A DNA stretch of 60,305 bases from Bacillota bacterium (lineage in GTDB: Bacteria > Bacillota > Clostridia > Christensenellales > SZUA-584), in contig JAEYLC010000016.1 in NCBI GenBank assembly GCA_023461435.1, forward strand, positions 1 through 60,305. Reading direction: 5' to 3'. The number at the start of each line of letters is the position of its first letter. Position 1 is the first letter of the stretch. Positions 16,003-23,841 of the stretch are shown in pieces. Position numbers and translations under genes: made by a program. Below the pieces are notes generated by a model. It made no database searches and was not told where the DNA came from. It saw nothing but the letters and a program-made list of their open reading frames with translations.

Positions 16003-16282
16003 TTTTCTATACCCTCATACACATCCCTCCTTTGCGCCCCACATTTGGGAGATGGCAGGCCATGCAATAAATGTGATTTTGGCTGCTGATTACATGGCCT
16101 GTGGGAAAGATATCAACATGTGTAAAACATGCGCATTAATTTATATATAAAGTTTATATGTCATATTATATACTATTTTGTAATATACTTTCTATTTTTC
16201 ATAACAACAACACCGCAACTCATGACATCACATTCAAAACCGACCTGAATCAGTAACCGCGAATTGTTATAATCCATGTTAA

Positions 16283-16312
16283 ATATAAGACGTTTTAAAA
16301 TGGCAAAAGTGC
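16283..16312 (-). promoter_or_regulatory. Putative ECF-sigma promoter, copy 3
   Basis: Minus strand: GCACTT (16312-16307), 14 bases, CGTCTTATAT (16292-16283), identical in both blocks and in spacing to the copy at 12274-12303. The nearest gene downstream is the small secreted protein at 15883, some 400 bases away, with the structured leader in between. Confidence 0.55.
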
Positions 16313-16373
16313 TATGTAAGTTCAAAAGCATTACTTTTAATTTATTTACATTCTTCTTCTATCATTTCGTATA

Positions 16374-16405
16374 GCAAAACAGGAGCACCCATATCGGATG
16401 CTCCC
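16374..16405 (-). terminator. Terminator after the isomerase-family gene
   Basis: Arms ggagcaccc (16382-16390) and ggatgctcc (16397-16405) form a stem with one internal mismatch. On the minus strand TGTTTTG follows. It lies 27 bases beyond the stop of the gene at 16432. The T-run is short, hence moderate confidence. Confidence 0.6.
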
Positions 16406-16431
16406 ATCGGTATTTTATATTCTTGTCTGAC

Positions 16432-17916
16432 TTACTTCACAAACGGGTTCTCCGTCGGATAGTAAGCGCCTTTGGGTCTGTTGAAAGATATCTTGCCGAT
16501 GTCTAAGAGCTTCATGACTTCGAATATCTGCCGCCCCACATTGCCGAACGCCACCGCGCCGTGATGCGGATACCCATCCTCAATCAGCACATGGCGGTAA
16601 AAGCGCGCCATCTCGGGAATGCCGAACACGCCGATGCCGCCGAAAGACTGCGTCTCCACAGGCAGCACTTCGCCGTCCGCGATGTAGCTTTGCAGCTGCG
16701 AGTCGATATTGCCCTGCAGGCGGAAGAACGTGATCTTGCCGGGCGCGATATCGCCTTCAAGCGTGCCGCGCGTGATATCGGGCTCTTTATCCGGCTCGAG
16801 GCCGCGGTGCATGATCAGCTGGTATTTCATCGTGCCCTTCTTGAGGCGGCAGATCGGGGTGTTGCCGCAATGGAAACCCATGAACACCTCGTTGTCGCCG
16901 TACGCCAGCTTGCCCTTTATCGATTGCTCATACATCTCGGCGGGCACCGTGTTATTGATATCGAGCAGCGTCACCGCCGCGCCCGTCACGCAGGTGCCGA
17001 TATATTCGCTGAGCGCACCGTAGATATCCACCTCGCACGCCACGGGGATGCCTCTTGATGTCAGGCGCGAGTTGACGTAGCACGGCACGAAACCAAACTG
17101 CGTCTGGAACGCGGGCCAGCATTTGTTCGCGAGCGCGATGTATTTGGCCGCGCCTCTGTTTTCGTCGATCCAGTCGAGCAGCGTGATTTCATACTGCGCG
17201 AGCTTCGGAAGTATGCCGGGCATGCGGTTGCCCTCTCCGAGCTCCTTCTCCATGTCCGCCATCACAGCGGGAATGCGCGCGTCGTCCTTGTGCTTGTTGA
17301 AAGCCGCAAAAAGATCGAGCTCGGAGTTTTCCTGAACGTTGATGCCGAGCTTGAAAAGCGGCGCGATCGGCGCGTTACACGCGAGAAAATCAAACGGGCG
17401 CGGTCCGAAAGTGATGATTTTGAGGCCCTTCACGCCGATGATCGCGCGCGCGATCGGCTGGAACTCCTGAATCAAGCTCGCGATGTGCGGGGCGGTCCCC
17501 ACCGGGCTTTCGGGTATGTACGCATTCACCTTGCGCAATTTTAAGTTGTAGCTCGCGTTGAGCATGCCGCAGTAAGCGTCTCCGCGGCGGCTCGAGAGCA
17601 CATCGATGTTTTCTTCGGCAGCCGCGCAGTACATCGACGGCCCGTCAAACTCCTGCGCGAGCATGGTCTCGGGGCCTTCGGGCCCGAAGTTGCCAAGGAA
17701 TACGACGAGCGCGTTCACGTCCTTCTCCTTGAGCTCCTCAAGCGCCCGCATCGTATCATGCTCGTTTTCAATCGTTGTTTCGATTTCGACGATGTCTATG
17801 TTCTTTCTCTGGCACGCCTCGATAACGGCTTTGCGCCTTTCGATGGACAGGTCAACCGGGAAACAGTCGCGGCTCACGGCCACAATGCCCATTTTCACTT
17901 CAGGGATATTGATCAT
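16432..17916 (-). CDS. L-fucose/L-arabinose isomerase family protein
   Basis: A 494-residue protein of the L-fucose / L-arabinose isomerase fold. These metal-dependent enzymes interconvert aldoses and ketoses. The N-terminal part has the family's alternating strands and helices (MGIVAVSRDCFPVDL, ALVVFLGNFGPEGPE). The C-terminal part carries EVDIYGALSEYIG, GFHCGNTP and a late HHGAVAFGNVG segment, consistent with metal and substrate binding by acidic and histidine residues. It is not the classical AraA, a different copy of which lies at 33.4-34.9 kb. It also lacks any neighbouring kinase or aldolase, so substrate specificity is open. It stands alone, with a terminator downstream. Confidence 0.85.
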   Translation of the reverse strand: MINIPEVKMGIVAVSRDCFPVDLSIERRKAVIEACQRKNIDIVEIETTIENEHDTMRALEELKEKDVNALVVFLGNFGPEGPETMLAQEFDGPSMYCAAAEENIDVLSSRRGDAYCGMLNASYNLKLRKVNAYIPESPVGTAPHIASLIQEFQPIARAIIGVKGLKIITFGPRPFDFLACNAPIAPLFKLGINVQENSELDLFAAFNKHKDDARIPAVMADMEKELGEGNRMPGILPKLAQYEITLLDWIDENRGAAKYIALANKCWPAFQTQFGFVPCYVNSRLTSRGIPVACEVDIYGALSEYIGTCVTGAAVTLLDINNTVPAEMYEQSIKGKLAYGDNEVFMGFHCGNTPICRLKKGTMKYQLIMHRGLEPDKEPDITRGTLEGDIAPGKITFFRLQGNIDSQLQSYIADGEVLPVETQSFGGIGVFGIPEMARFYRHVLIEDGYPHHGAVAFGNVGRQIFEVMKLLDIGKISFNRPKGAYYPTENPFVK

Positions 17917-18200
17917 ACTAGGCTTCTCCTTTTAATTGTAGTTATCTATTTATTTACAAAATTCAACACGTTGATAAAAGACTTTTTGATTTTACTTTAT
18001 TCGCATATTTTTAATATAACATATTCGCGATAGATGCGTTAACTCCTCCCGCAAATTTTTAACCATTTGTTTAGTATTTTCTTGTTGATAATCAGCCAAG
18101 GAGCACATTAATAAGTTTGAGACTGTGCGCAAGCTCCGGCTCCCGGTCATCTTGATTGAATGTACGCACAGTGCTATGATGTATACAGATTCCAGTATAA

Positions 18201-18605
18201 CCTTCCCTTGGAGACATAAAACAATATTCGGATAAAAAGGCATACAAGGCCGAAAAGGACAGGCTCGTCCAAGACGTGATCCGGGAGCTTTCAAAGCTGT
18301 ATCCGGGCATTGAAAAAGACATCGACGTGATCGATGTGGCGACCCCCGCCACATATGTGCGGTATACGGGCACATGGAAGGGCGCGACGATGAGCTGGCT
18401 CCCGACCACGGCCAACTTTGCCAAAAGCATTGGCAAAACGCTGCCCGGGCTTGCCGGATTCTATATGTGCGGACAGTGGCTGGTGCCGGGCGGCGGCGTG
18501 CCCAACGCGCTCAAAACCGGCCGGGACGCGATGCAGTTGATCTGCAAAGACGACAGGAGACGCTTCGTGACGGCAAAACCGGCTGGACAATATTTAGCCA
18601 GATGA
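18201..18605 (+). pseudogene. C-terminal remnant of a carotenoid/phytoene-dehydrogenase-like FAD oxidoreductase
   Basis: About 134 codons open from 18201 to the stop at 18605. They correspond to the end of CrtI/phytoene-desaturase-like proteins: the blocks YKAEKDRLVQDVIREL, YPGIEKDIDVID, ATPATYVRYTGTWKG, LPGLAGFYMCGQWLVPGGG and a closing C-K-D-D. The N-terminal 350 or so residues, including the FAD-binding GxGxxG, are absent; an in-frame stop lies at 18198-18200 and no dehydrogenase sequence is seen before it. There is no ribosome site or start in the right place. The gene is a truncated leftover, next to an HNH nuclease gene on the same strand. Confidence 0.82.
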
Positions 18606-18674
18606 CGACCGCTGTTTGAGCGGCTGCCGTTTTGATTTATACCGTTATATCATATACAAAGGGGGTATACACCT

Positions 18675-19241
18675 ATGCCGCCACCGGCAGTGAAAACAGT
18701 CAGAGACCTGATCTATTGGCAATATGCCGCCATTATGACAAGTGCGGCCACCGGCAGAAAGAACGAATGGGCGCTGCGCATGAGCTTTCTGAGCAAGCTC
18801 AAAAGCGGTGAGCTCGTGTGGTCCACATCCGTGCGCGAATGGCTGCTTGAGATGGAAAACCCGTCCGTCTGCATCTATTGCGGCGCGGCGGACAACCTCA
18901 CCACCGAGCATATACTGCCACGTTCCCGCGGCGGCGAGGACGTGACGGATAACGTGGTGCGCGTCTGCAAAGCCTGCAACTGCGCCAAAGGCGCAAAAGG
19001 GCTCTATGAATGGAAGGGACTCGATGCAAAGAACAGCCACCACCGTATCGCAGAGGGGAAATACTTAAAATACCTCTATTCCCTGCATGAGCGCCGCGAA
19101 ACGCTGGACGCGGCCTTGAAGGACTTATGCCCGTGCTGCCTTAAACAAAAATGCGTTGACGAGGGGCACGACGAAAAGTTCACAGTATACTGCATCGAGG
19201 GTATTTTCGTCAAACAAATAGCGGCTGCCGAACACCGGTGA
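18675..19241 (+). CDS. HNH endonuclease domain protein
   Basis: A 188-residue protein with a standard HNH nuclease core: CIYCG (Cys66, Cys69), TTEHILPRSRGGEDV around His79, N93, and CKACN (Cys98, Cys101) followed by AKG. The cysteines hold a zinc, while His79 and the later N/H residues form the beta-beta-alpha metal site. A second possible zinc pair, CPCCLKQKC, lies near the C-terminus. The N-terminal 60 residues are helical and unassigned. The start at 18675 follows AAAGGGGG. No terminase, intein or toxin partner is next to it. The role (restriction, mobile-element or repair nuclease) cannot be decided. Confidence 0.85.
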   Translation: MPPPAVKTVRDLIYWQYAAIMTSAATGRKNEWALRMSFLSKLKSGELVWSTSVREWLLEMENPSVCIYCGAADNLTTEHILPRSRGGEDVTDNVVRVCKACNCAKGAKGLYEWKGLDAKNSHHRIAEGKYLKYLYSLHERRETLDAALKDLCPCCLKQKCVDEGHDEKFTVYCIEGIFVKQIAAAEHR

Positions 19242-19285
19242 GTTTTGCCGGAGCGCCGTGATGATATGGCCGGTACAGAGAAAGA

Positions 19286-19318
19286 CCTGCATCGCACAAA
19301 TGCAGGCCTTTTTCTTCT
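19286..19318 (+). terminator. Terminator after the HNH gene
   Basis: Arms cctgcat (19286-19292) and atgcagg (19300-19306) form a 7-bp stem with a 7-base loop, followed by ccTTTTTcTTcTT on the plus strand. It separates the HNH gene from the convergent BNR-repeat lipoprotein, whose stop is at 19325. Confidence 0.8.
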
Positions 19319-19324
19319 TAAAGC

Positions 19325-20347
19325 TTACGACTGTCTTTTCAGCAAAACGGTTTGGTTGTTGTTGCTGGCCAGTGTCAGATATTGTCCGTCAGCCGTCAGG
19401 AAAACCTTTGTGATGGAATATCCCAAATCCGGAATCTTTTCCGATTCCCATGTGGCTCCGCCGTCCCCGGTTGTGAGGCACCATATGACAAACCCGCCCC
19501 CGGATGACATGCCGGTGAGCACGACCGTCCCGTTTTCCTCATCGGTAAAGCTTAAATCCGCCACCGCCATATTGCTTTTGCCGAGCTTCGGCTGCTTCTG
19601 CATGTCAACGATGTCATAGCTTTTAAGCCCTAAGTCCTGCCCGCTCCATGTGGCCCCGCCGTCCCCGGTGATATACAGCAGTCCTTCGCGGGACAGCAGA
19701 TACCCGTCCTCGGGCGTGCGCAGGCTGATGGCACAAATGCTCTCGGCGCCCTCAGGCAGCGGCATTTCAGTCCAGGTCTCTCCGCCGTCCTTCGTCGCCG
19801 CGAGCTTGAACTGCGAGGCGATCCAGCCCGTGGTATCATCGACAAAATCTATATTGGCATGGCCTGCGTCCAAACGAATGTCGGTCACTGCGGTCCAGGT
19901 CTTGCCGCCGTCGTGCGTCACGCGTACCATATCCCCGTTACCGCCGGTCCATGCGACATTTTCATCAACGATATCCAGACAAAACCGGCACATAGAGCTG
20001 TTCTCCGCATCAGGCCAATTTTGCCCCGCGTCATTGGTGTAGTGGATTTCTCCGCTGAACCCGACGGTAATCCCGAATTCTTCATTCAGAAACCCTGTGA
20101 TATTGGTGGGATGCGTGATCTTTGTATCAACGGCGACGGTCCAGCTTGAATCCGCCGGAAGCGCGGCCTTGGCGGCGGACGGCTGCTCAGACGGCCCTGC
20201 GGCTTCCTCTGCCGCCTTCGGAACCTCTTCCTGAGCGCTGACGTCCGGCTCCGCCGACTGCTCAGCAGCCGTCGCGGCGCACCCCGCCATGAAAACAGCT
20301 GCCAGCATTAAAAGCGCCAAAAAAGCAAAAGAACAAAATCTTTTCAT
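19325..20347 (-). CDS. BNR/Ycf48-like beta-propeller lipoprotein
   Basis: A 340-residue lipoprotein. The signal peptide ends AVFMAGC, then an Ala/Glu/Pro-rich linker to about residue 65. The rest is a series of sialidase-type BNR repeats with the S/T-x-D-x-G-x-T/N-W pattern: TNDAGQNW, THDGGKTW, TKDGGETW, TGDGGATW and again TGDGGATW. This is the fold of Ycf48/HCF136-like assembly proteins and of secreted glycan-binding propellers; no sialidase catalytic residues can be assigned. It is anchored outside the membrane. Next to it on the same strand is an AraC regulator that could control it. Partner and ligand are unknown. Confidence 0.85.
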   Translation of the reverse strand: MKRFCSFAFLALLMLAAVFMAGCAATAAEQSAEPDVSAQEEVPKAAEEAAGPSEQPSAAKAALPADSSWTVAVDTKITHPTNITGFLNEEFGITVGFSGEIHYTNDAGQNWPDAENSSMCRFCLDIVDENVAWTGGNGDMVRVTHDGGKTWTAVTDIRLDAGHANIDFVDDTTGWIASQFKLAATKDGGETWTEMPLPEGAESICAISLRTPEDGYLLSREGLLYITGDGGATWSGQDLGLKSYDIVDMQKQPKLGKSNMAVADLSFTDEENGTVVLTGMSSGGGFVIWCLTTGDGGATWESEKIPDLGYSITKVFLTADGQYLTLASNNNQTVLLKRQS

Positions 20348-20438
20348 TCCAAATTCCTCCTTTTGCCCTTATTTTAATGACAGAGGGAATCGGAATGAAG
20401 TGCGTATCGAAAGAGAAAAACTGCAAATCGGAAAATCG

Positions 20439-21341
20439 TCAGACTTTCTCAAACCGGTTCCTGTATTCGGTTGGCGGACAACCGACATACTTCTTAAAGG
20501 ACCTCAGAAAGTGCGCGTCATCCCTGTATCCGGCCCTTTCCATAATTTCTTTGACCGGCAGATATGTTTTTCTCAAGAAAGAGCAGGCAATCTGCACCCT
20601 GATGCTGTTGACGTAGTCGGTGACAGTCGTCCCCATCACGGCTTTGAATTTTTGATTTAACGTTGTCTTGTTGGTATGAAACTGTTTCGCAACAGCTTCC
20701 ATGGTGATCTTCTTTAGATAATTCAGATGCAGCCAGTCCACGACATCGATGATTTCATCGGACAATTTTCCAAAGCGAACATTCTCCCGGGCACCGTCTT
20801 CATCATAAATGGAGCTGACAAGCAAAAGCAGCTCTATGAAATAGGAGCGGCCGCGACAGGGCCAGAAGTCGTCCTTTTGCTCCGTGAGCACCGTGTCCGT
20901 CCGTGCGATCAGCTGTCCTACCCTCTCGGCCATATAGCGGTTCACAGCGCACGCGCCCGTGTAGCCGTCGGACCGCTCAAAAAAGGGCCTGAAGAACCAT
21001 GCATCATCACATAAAGACTCTTTCCACGCGTCAATATTTTCAAACGTCACATACCTCTCAAAGCAAGCCGGTTCAAAATGCATGACGTCCAGACAAAGCC
21101 CGGAGGTGTCGTGAAGCGCGACATGATCACGTTCGTTAAGGCAAAGAACAGCCGGACTGGTGACGATCTGGCTGCTGTCTTTGTTTGTGAATAAACCCGA
21201 GCCCTCCTTGATCAAAACGATACGGTACCTCTCGCTTAAGCACTCATCGCCGAGGCGGTCCGCATTTCTGACACAGCTGATCTTGACCTCGAAGCCGGGA
21301 TGAAACTCCCTTCCCACAGTGGAAAACCGCATGCCAGACAT
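20439..21341 (-). CDS. AraC-family transcriptional regulator
   Basis: A 300-residue regulator with an N-terminal cupin-like ligand domain (about 1-150, with an ESxxY-like 'ERYRIVLIKEGSG' strand) and a C-terminal double helix-turn-helix. The DNA-binding part shows MEAVAKQFHTNKTTLNQKFK as the first helix pair, and IMERAGYRDDAHFLRSFKKY followed by GCPPTEYRNRF as the second, the usual AraC signature. ATG 21341 has an AGGAGG only two bases away; the in-frame ATG nine bases later gives better spacing and may be the true start. Its target is probably the BNR lipoprotein gene just downstream, which is inference from position. Confidence 0.9.
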   Translation of the reverse strand: MSGMRFSTVGREFHPGFEVKISCVRNADRLGDECLSERYRIVLIKEGSGLFTNKDSSQIVTSPAVLCLNERDHVALHDTSGLCLDVMHFEPACFERYVTFENIDAWKESLCDDAWFFRPFFERSDGYTGACAVNRYMAERVGQLIARTDTVLTEQKDDFWPCRGRSYFIELLLLVSSIYDEDGARENVRFGKLSDEIIDVVDWLHLNYLKKITMEAVAKQFHTNKTTLNQKFKAVMGTTVTDYVNSIRVQIACSFLRKTYLPVKEIMERAGYRDDAHFLRSFKKYVGCPPTEYRNRFEKV

Positions 21342-21731
21342 ATCCTCCTCTCATCCGCACAAATTTAATATTTTGAAAAAGTCGAATATTCGCACAGCAA
21401 GTGATATGTATGCTCTCGAAAACCTGTAACAATTTATCCCAAATAAAAGCGTATCATTCCATTGTTAAAAATGCAATGTTTTCGTCGTTTCGCCCGACGG
21501 CGACAGGCAAAAAACAGAGCTTACACGCAAAAAAAAACCGCAAAGATGCGGCGCAGATAAAGAATTGGGAGATAAGGATTGTTTATAAAGTTTGTATGCA
21601 AATATATTAATGACAATGTTGAGCCGCGATTCGGCCGGTTTGCGGATTGACGGTCTTAAAACAACACCGGAAGCGACAGTGATAATCATACTCCGTTTCG
21701 TGTCGTCTTACGTTTTAAAACACGCGCTCTG
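21342..21731. other. Gap between the AraC regulator and agrB
   Basis: A 390-base interval. The left part should hold the promoter of the AraC gene. At 21529-21551 there is a minus-strand terminator. Between that and the agrB stop (21552-21731) I find no convincing gene on either strand: the longest open stretch on the minus strand runs through the terminator and has no ribosome site. Confidence 0.5.
21529..21551 (-). terminator. Rho-independent terminator downstream of the agr operon
   Basis: On the minus strand CCGCA-loop-TGCGG (21551-21538) is followed by nine T residues (21537-21529). It is the first strong terminator after agrB, about 180 bases beyond its stop, and so the likely end of the agr transcript. 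Confidence 0.8.
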
Positions 21732-22337
21732 CTATTTGGATCTCCCGTTCAAAAGAACGGGTTTAAGATTTTTGTGCTTTTGTATTGAATTTTTGACGGC
21801 TCCCAAAATCACCATGACCGATAAGGTGACGTGAGTGACAGAAATGCTCTTTGCAGCTTCGCTTAATCCGAAAAGTATGAATATCAGCACCGCAGTCAAT
21901 TCAATGGCCAGCATAATCCTTGTGCGTTTCTTAAATATTATCCGCTCCGTATCATCAAAAGGTTTATTCCTGTCTTCGATTGGGGCTAAGAATAATATGA
22001 CGAGTGTAGATACGGCGATGGCTGCTACGATTAAAACATCTGAACACTGCACATACCTGATAATCAACAGAACGGCCACTGCGTGCAGTACCGTACAGAT
22101 GAAACAAAGCCATTGCCTGCCCGCATGAATTCCTCCTGATGATAAACGAAGCGGCGTATAAGAAAAAATAAACAGCACGCTTTGCCACCACATTCCCCAA
22201 ATGATGCCGACAAGCAACACCGAAAACGTTTGCAGCAGCATAATCACGCCCTGTTTTAAACCATAAGAGTAAATGTCTTTGTCTTCTTCTTGTATTGATT
22301 TGCTGGTTACAAGATAGTCCGTGACTTTGTCAACCAT
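21732..22337 (-). CDS. agrB: AgrB-like peptide-processing membrane endopeptidase
   Basis: A 201-residue polytopic membrane protein of the AgrB family. AgrB cleaves the C-terminal tail of the AgrD propeptide and forms the thiolactone ring during export. The catalytic pair is visible as RLSSGGIHAGRQWLC, with His71 and Cys78 seven residues apart as in characterised AgrB. Five or six hydrophobic segments follow the family layout. It starts two bases after the agrD stop, so the enzyme and its substrate are made from one message. It is the last gene of the agrA-agrC-agrD-agrB unit. Confidence 0.93.
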   Translation of the reverse strand: MVDKVTDYLVTSKSIQEEDKDIYSYGLKQGVIMLLQTFSVLLVGIIWGMWWQSVLFIFSYTPLRLSSGGIHAGRQWLCFICTVLHAVAVLLIIRYVQCSDVLIVAAIAVSTLVILFLAPIEDRNKPFDDTERIIFKKRTRIMLAIELTAVLIFILFGLSEAAKSISVTHVTLSVMVILGAVKNSIQKHKNLKPVLLNGRSK

Positions 22338-22339
22338 TT

Positions 22340-22471
22340 TTAGAACTTGCGAAGCTTCTTAACGCTTTCCGGCATCTTGGGCTGATGCCACCAAATAACA
22401 CAGGCTGTATTTGCGCTCATCTTGGCTGTAAGCAATCCGAAGCTCGCTATCCACTTACCGATTTTTTTCAT
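22340..22471 (-). CDS. agrD: AgrD-like cyclic autoinducer propeptide, 43 residues
   Basis: A short gene with a strong ribosome site (GGAGG nine bases before ATG 22471). The product has the three AgrD parts: an amphipathic, positively charged N-terminus (MKKIGKWIASFGLL), a core NTACVIWWHQPKMPE, and a charged tail SVKKLRKF. Cys24 is the invariant ring cysteine, and the HQPKMPE sequence after it is the conserved recognition tail of clostridial AgrD proteins. By analogy the ring would close between Cys24 and the second tryptophan, giving a five-residue thiolactone Cys-Val-Ile-Trp-Trp; the N-terminal extent of the mature signal is not predictable. Location directly before agrB confirms the call. 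Confidence 0.92.
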   Translation of the reverse strand: MKKIGKWIASFGLLTAKMSANTACVIWWHQPKMPESVKKLRKF

Positions 22472-22567
22472 GGTTTTTAACCTCCTACATTATTCGACAA
22501 AATCATATCACAAGAAATTTGAAAATAACGAAAATCGTCATGAAACAACGTAAAAATGTAATAGAAA

Positions 22568-23839
22568 CTATCTATTGACCATTGATACTTCCACTATGAA
22601 GTTTTTGTCGTACGAAATATGAATTGTCCCGTTGTATTTGCGTATGATCGTCTCCACATTGAGCAGGCCGTAGCCATGGTCCTTTTGATGCGTTTTCGTT
22701 GTGAGAAACCGGTCATGGCTCCTTAGAACCTTATGGTAATACGGATTCTCGACCACAATGACAAACAAGCCGTTGATGCTCCCGATCGTGAAATTGATAT
22801 ACTTATCTTCAATATGCTTATTGCCGACAGCTTCTATCGCATTGTCAAAAAGGTTCCCGATGATGCTGATATAATCCTGCGGGGATATTTGAATGCCTTC
22901 CATCACCTGAATCAACGCGTTCACCTTAATGCTGCACTCGCCCGCACAGCTGACTTTAAAATTGATAATGCTGTCGAGCTCCGCAATATTGGTGTTGGAT
23001 ACCTTTTCGATGCGATTCAGCTTTTTTGATAGGCTCTGTATGTACCCCAGAGCCTTTTCCATATCCCCTTTGGTGATCAGCGTCTGGATCGTATTTAAGT
23101 GGTTGGTCATGTCATGCTTCAAAAACCGTATCTCATTTTGAGCCTTGTTCACGATTGTCAATTCATTCAGATATGAATCGGACTGCATTTCGAGCAGTTT
23201 CTTTTGTTCTTTCTCATAATATTCTTTTGAGGTTATGTTCACAAAAGAGAATATAAAAATACAGATGATGAATAATGAAATGATGCTGACAAGCTCAAGC
23301 ACCGAATTTTCGTAATGGAGCGTCATCAGGACATATGTTAAAACGAGAATGCCGATGGCCACCACAGCGACGCTCAGCACCTGCCGCACTGTCATTTTGA
23401 CCCTGTTTTTTATGTCAATCCTTCTTAATACGGTCCCGCACATGATGAATGTGAGTAGCTTTGATGCGGCCATCCCCCATATGAGCGACATCTCGGCTGT
23501 TTTGCGGTAAGGCGCCAAATCGAACATGTTATACACCATCACAACGATGCTTTCGATCGCCGCAATAAATACAAAAAGCGACAGCGCCGCAATAATACGC
23601 TTTGTTAAAGACGCTTCATAATTAAATGTTATCACGAACAATACGACAATATTGCTGAGAATATTCAATAAAGGGGTATTAAACAGCAAATAAACCAGGC
23701 TGGTCACCAAAAAATATGCCAGAAATGTCATATAATGGCCGATATGTGCGCTTTTGCGTTTGCCTAGTATAAGAGAATAAGCGTAAAGAACGATATAGCT
23801 TGCGAATCCATTGATAATCAAGTAAAACGTCTCAAACAA
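22568..23839 (-). CDS. agrC: AgrC-like sensor histidine kinase (GHKL type)
   Basis: A 423-residue sensor kinase. Residues 1-200 contain six or seven membrane helices, the part that binds the cyclic peptide in AgrC. The cytoplasmic kinase has the phospho-acceptor His242 in RFLKHDMTNHLNTI, an N-box NLFDNAIEA near residue 330 and a glycine box HGYGLLNVE near 395, as in the HPK10 family. It starts with TTG at 23839, supported by AAGGAGTC upstream and by its position two bases after the agrA stop; no alternative ATG keeps the first helix. It is expected to phosphorylate the LytTR regulator encoded just before it. Confidence 0.9.
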   Translation of the reverse strand: MFETFYLIINGFASYIVLYAYSLILGKRKSAHIGHYMTFLAYFLVTSLVYLLFNTPLLNILSNIVVLFVITFNYEASLTKRIIAALSLFVFIAAIESIVVMVYNMFDLAPYRKTAEMSLIWGMAASKLLTFIMCGTVLRRIDIKNRVKMTVRQVLSVAVVAIGILVLTYVLMTLHYENSVLELVSIISLFIICIFIFSFVNITSKEYYEKEQKKLLEMQSDSYLNELTIVNKAQNEIRFLKHDMTNHLNTIQTLITKGDMEKALGYIQSLSKKLNRIEKVSNTNIAELDSIINFKVSCAGECSIKVNALIQVMEGIQISPQDYISIIGNLFDNAIEAVGNKHIEDKYINFTIGSINGLFVIVVENPYYHKVLRSHDRFLTTKTHQKDHGYGLLNVETIIRKYNGTIHISYDKNFIVEVSMVNR

Positions 23840-23841
23840 TG

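Noticed and set aside
15920..16010. c-di-GMP-I (GEMM) riboswitch before the small secreted gene
   Set aside because: GCAAAGC and a TTAG phrase are present, but the GCAAAGC lies inside a self-complementary 7-bp hairpin and the 3' P1 strand is missing, so the aptamer could not fold.
21465..21689. A 74-codon frame downstream of agrB as an extra agr gene
   Set aside because: It reads through the strong minus-strand terminator at 21529-21551, has no ribosome site and shows no recognisable protein character.
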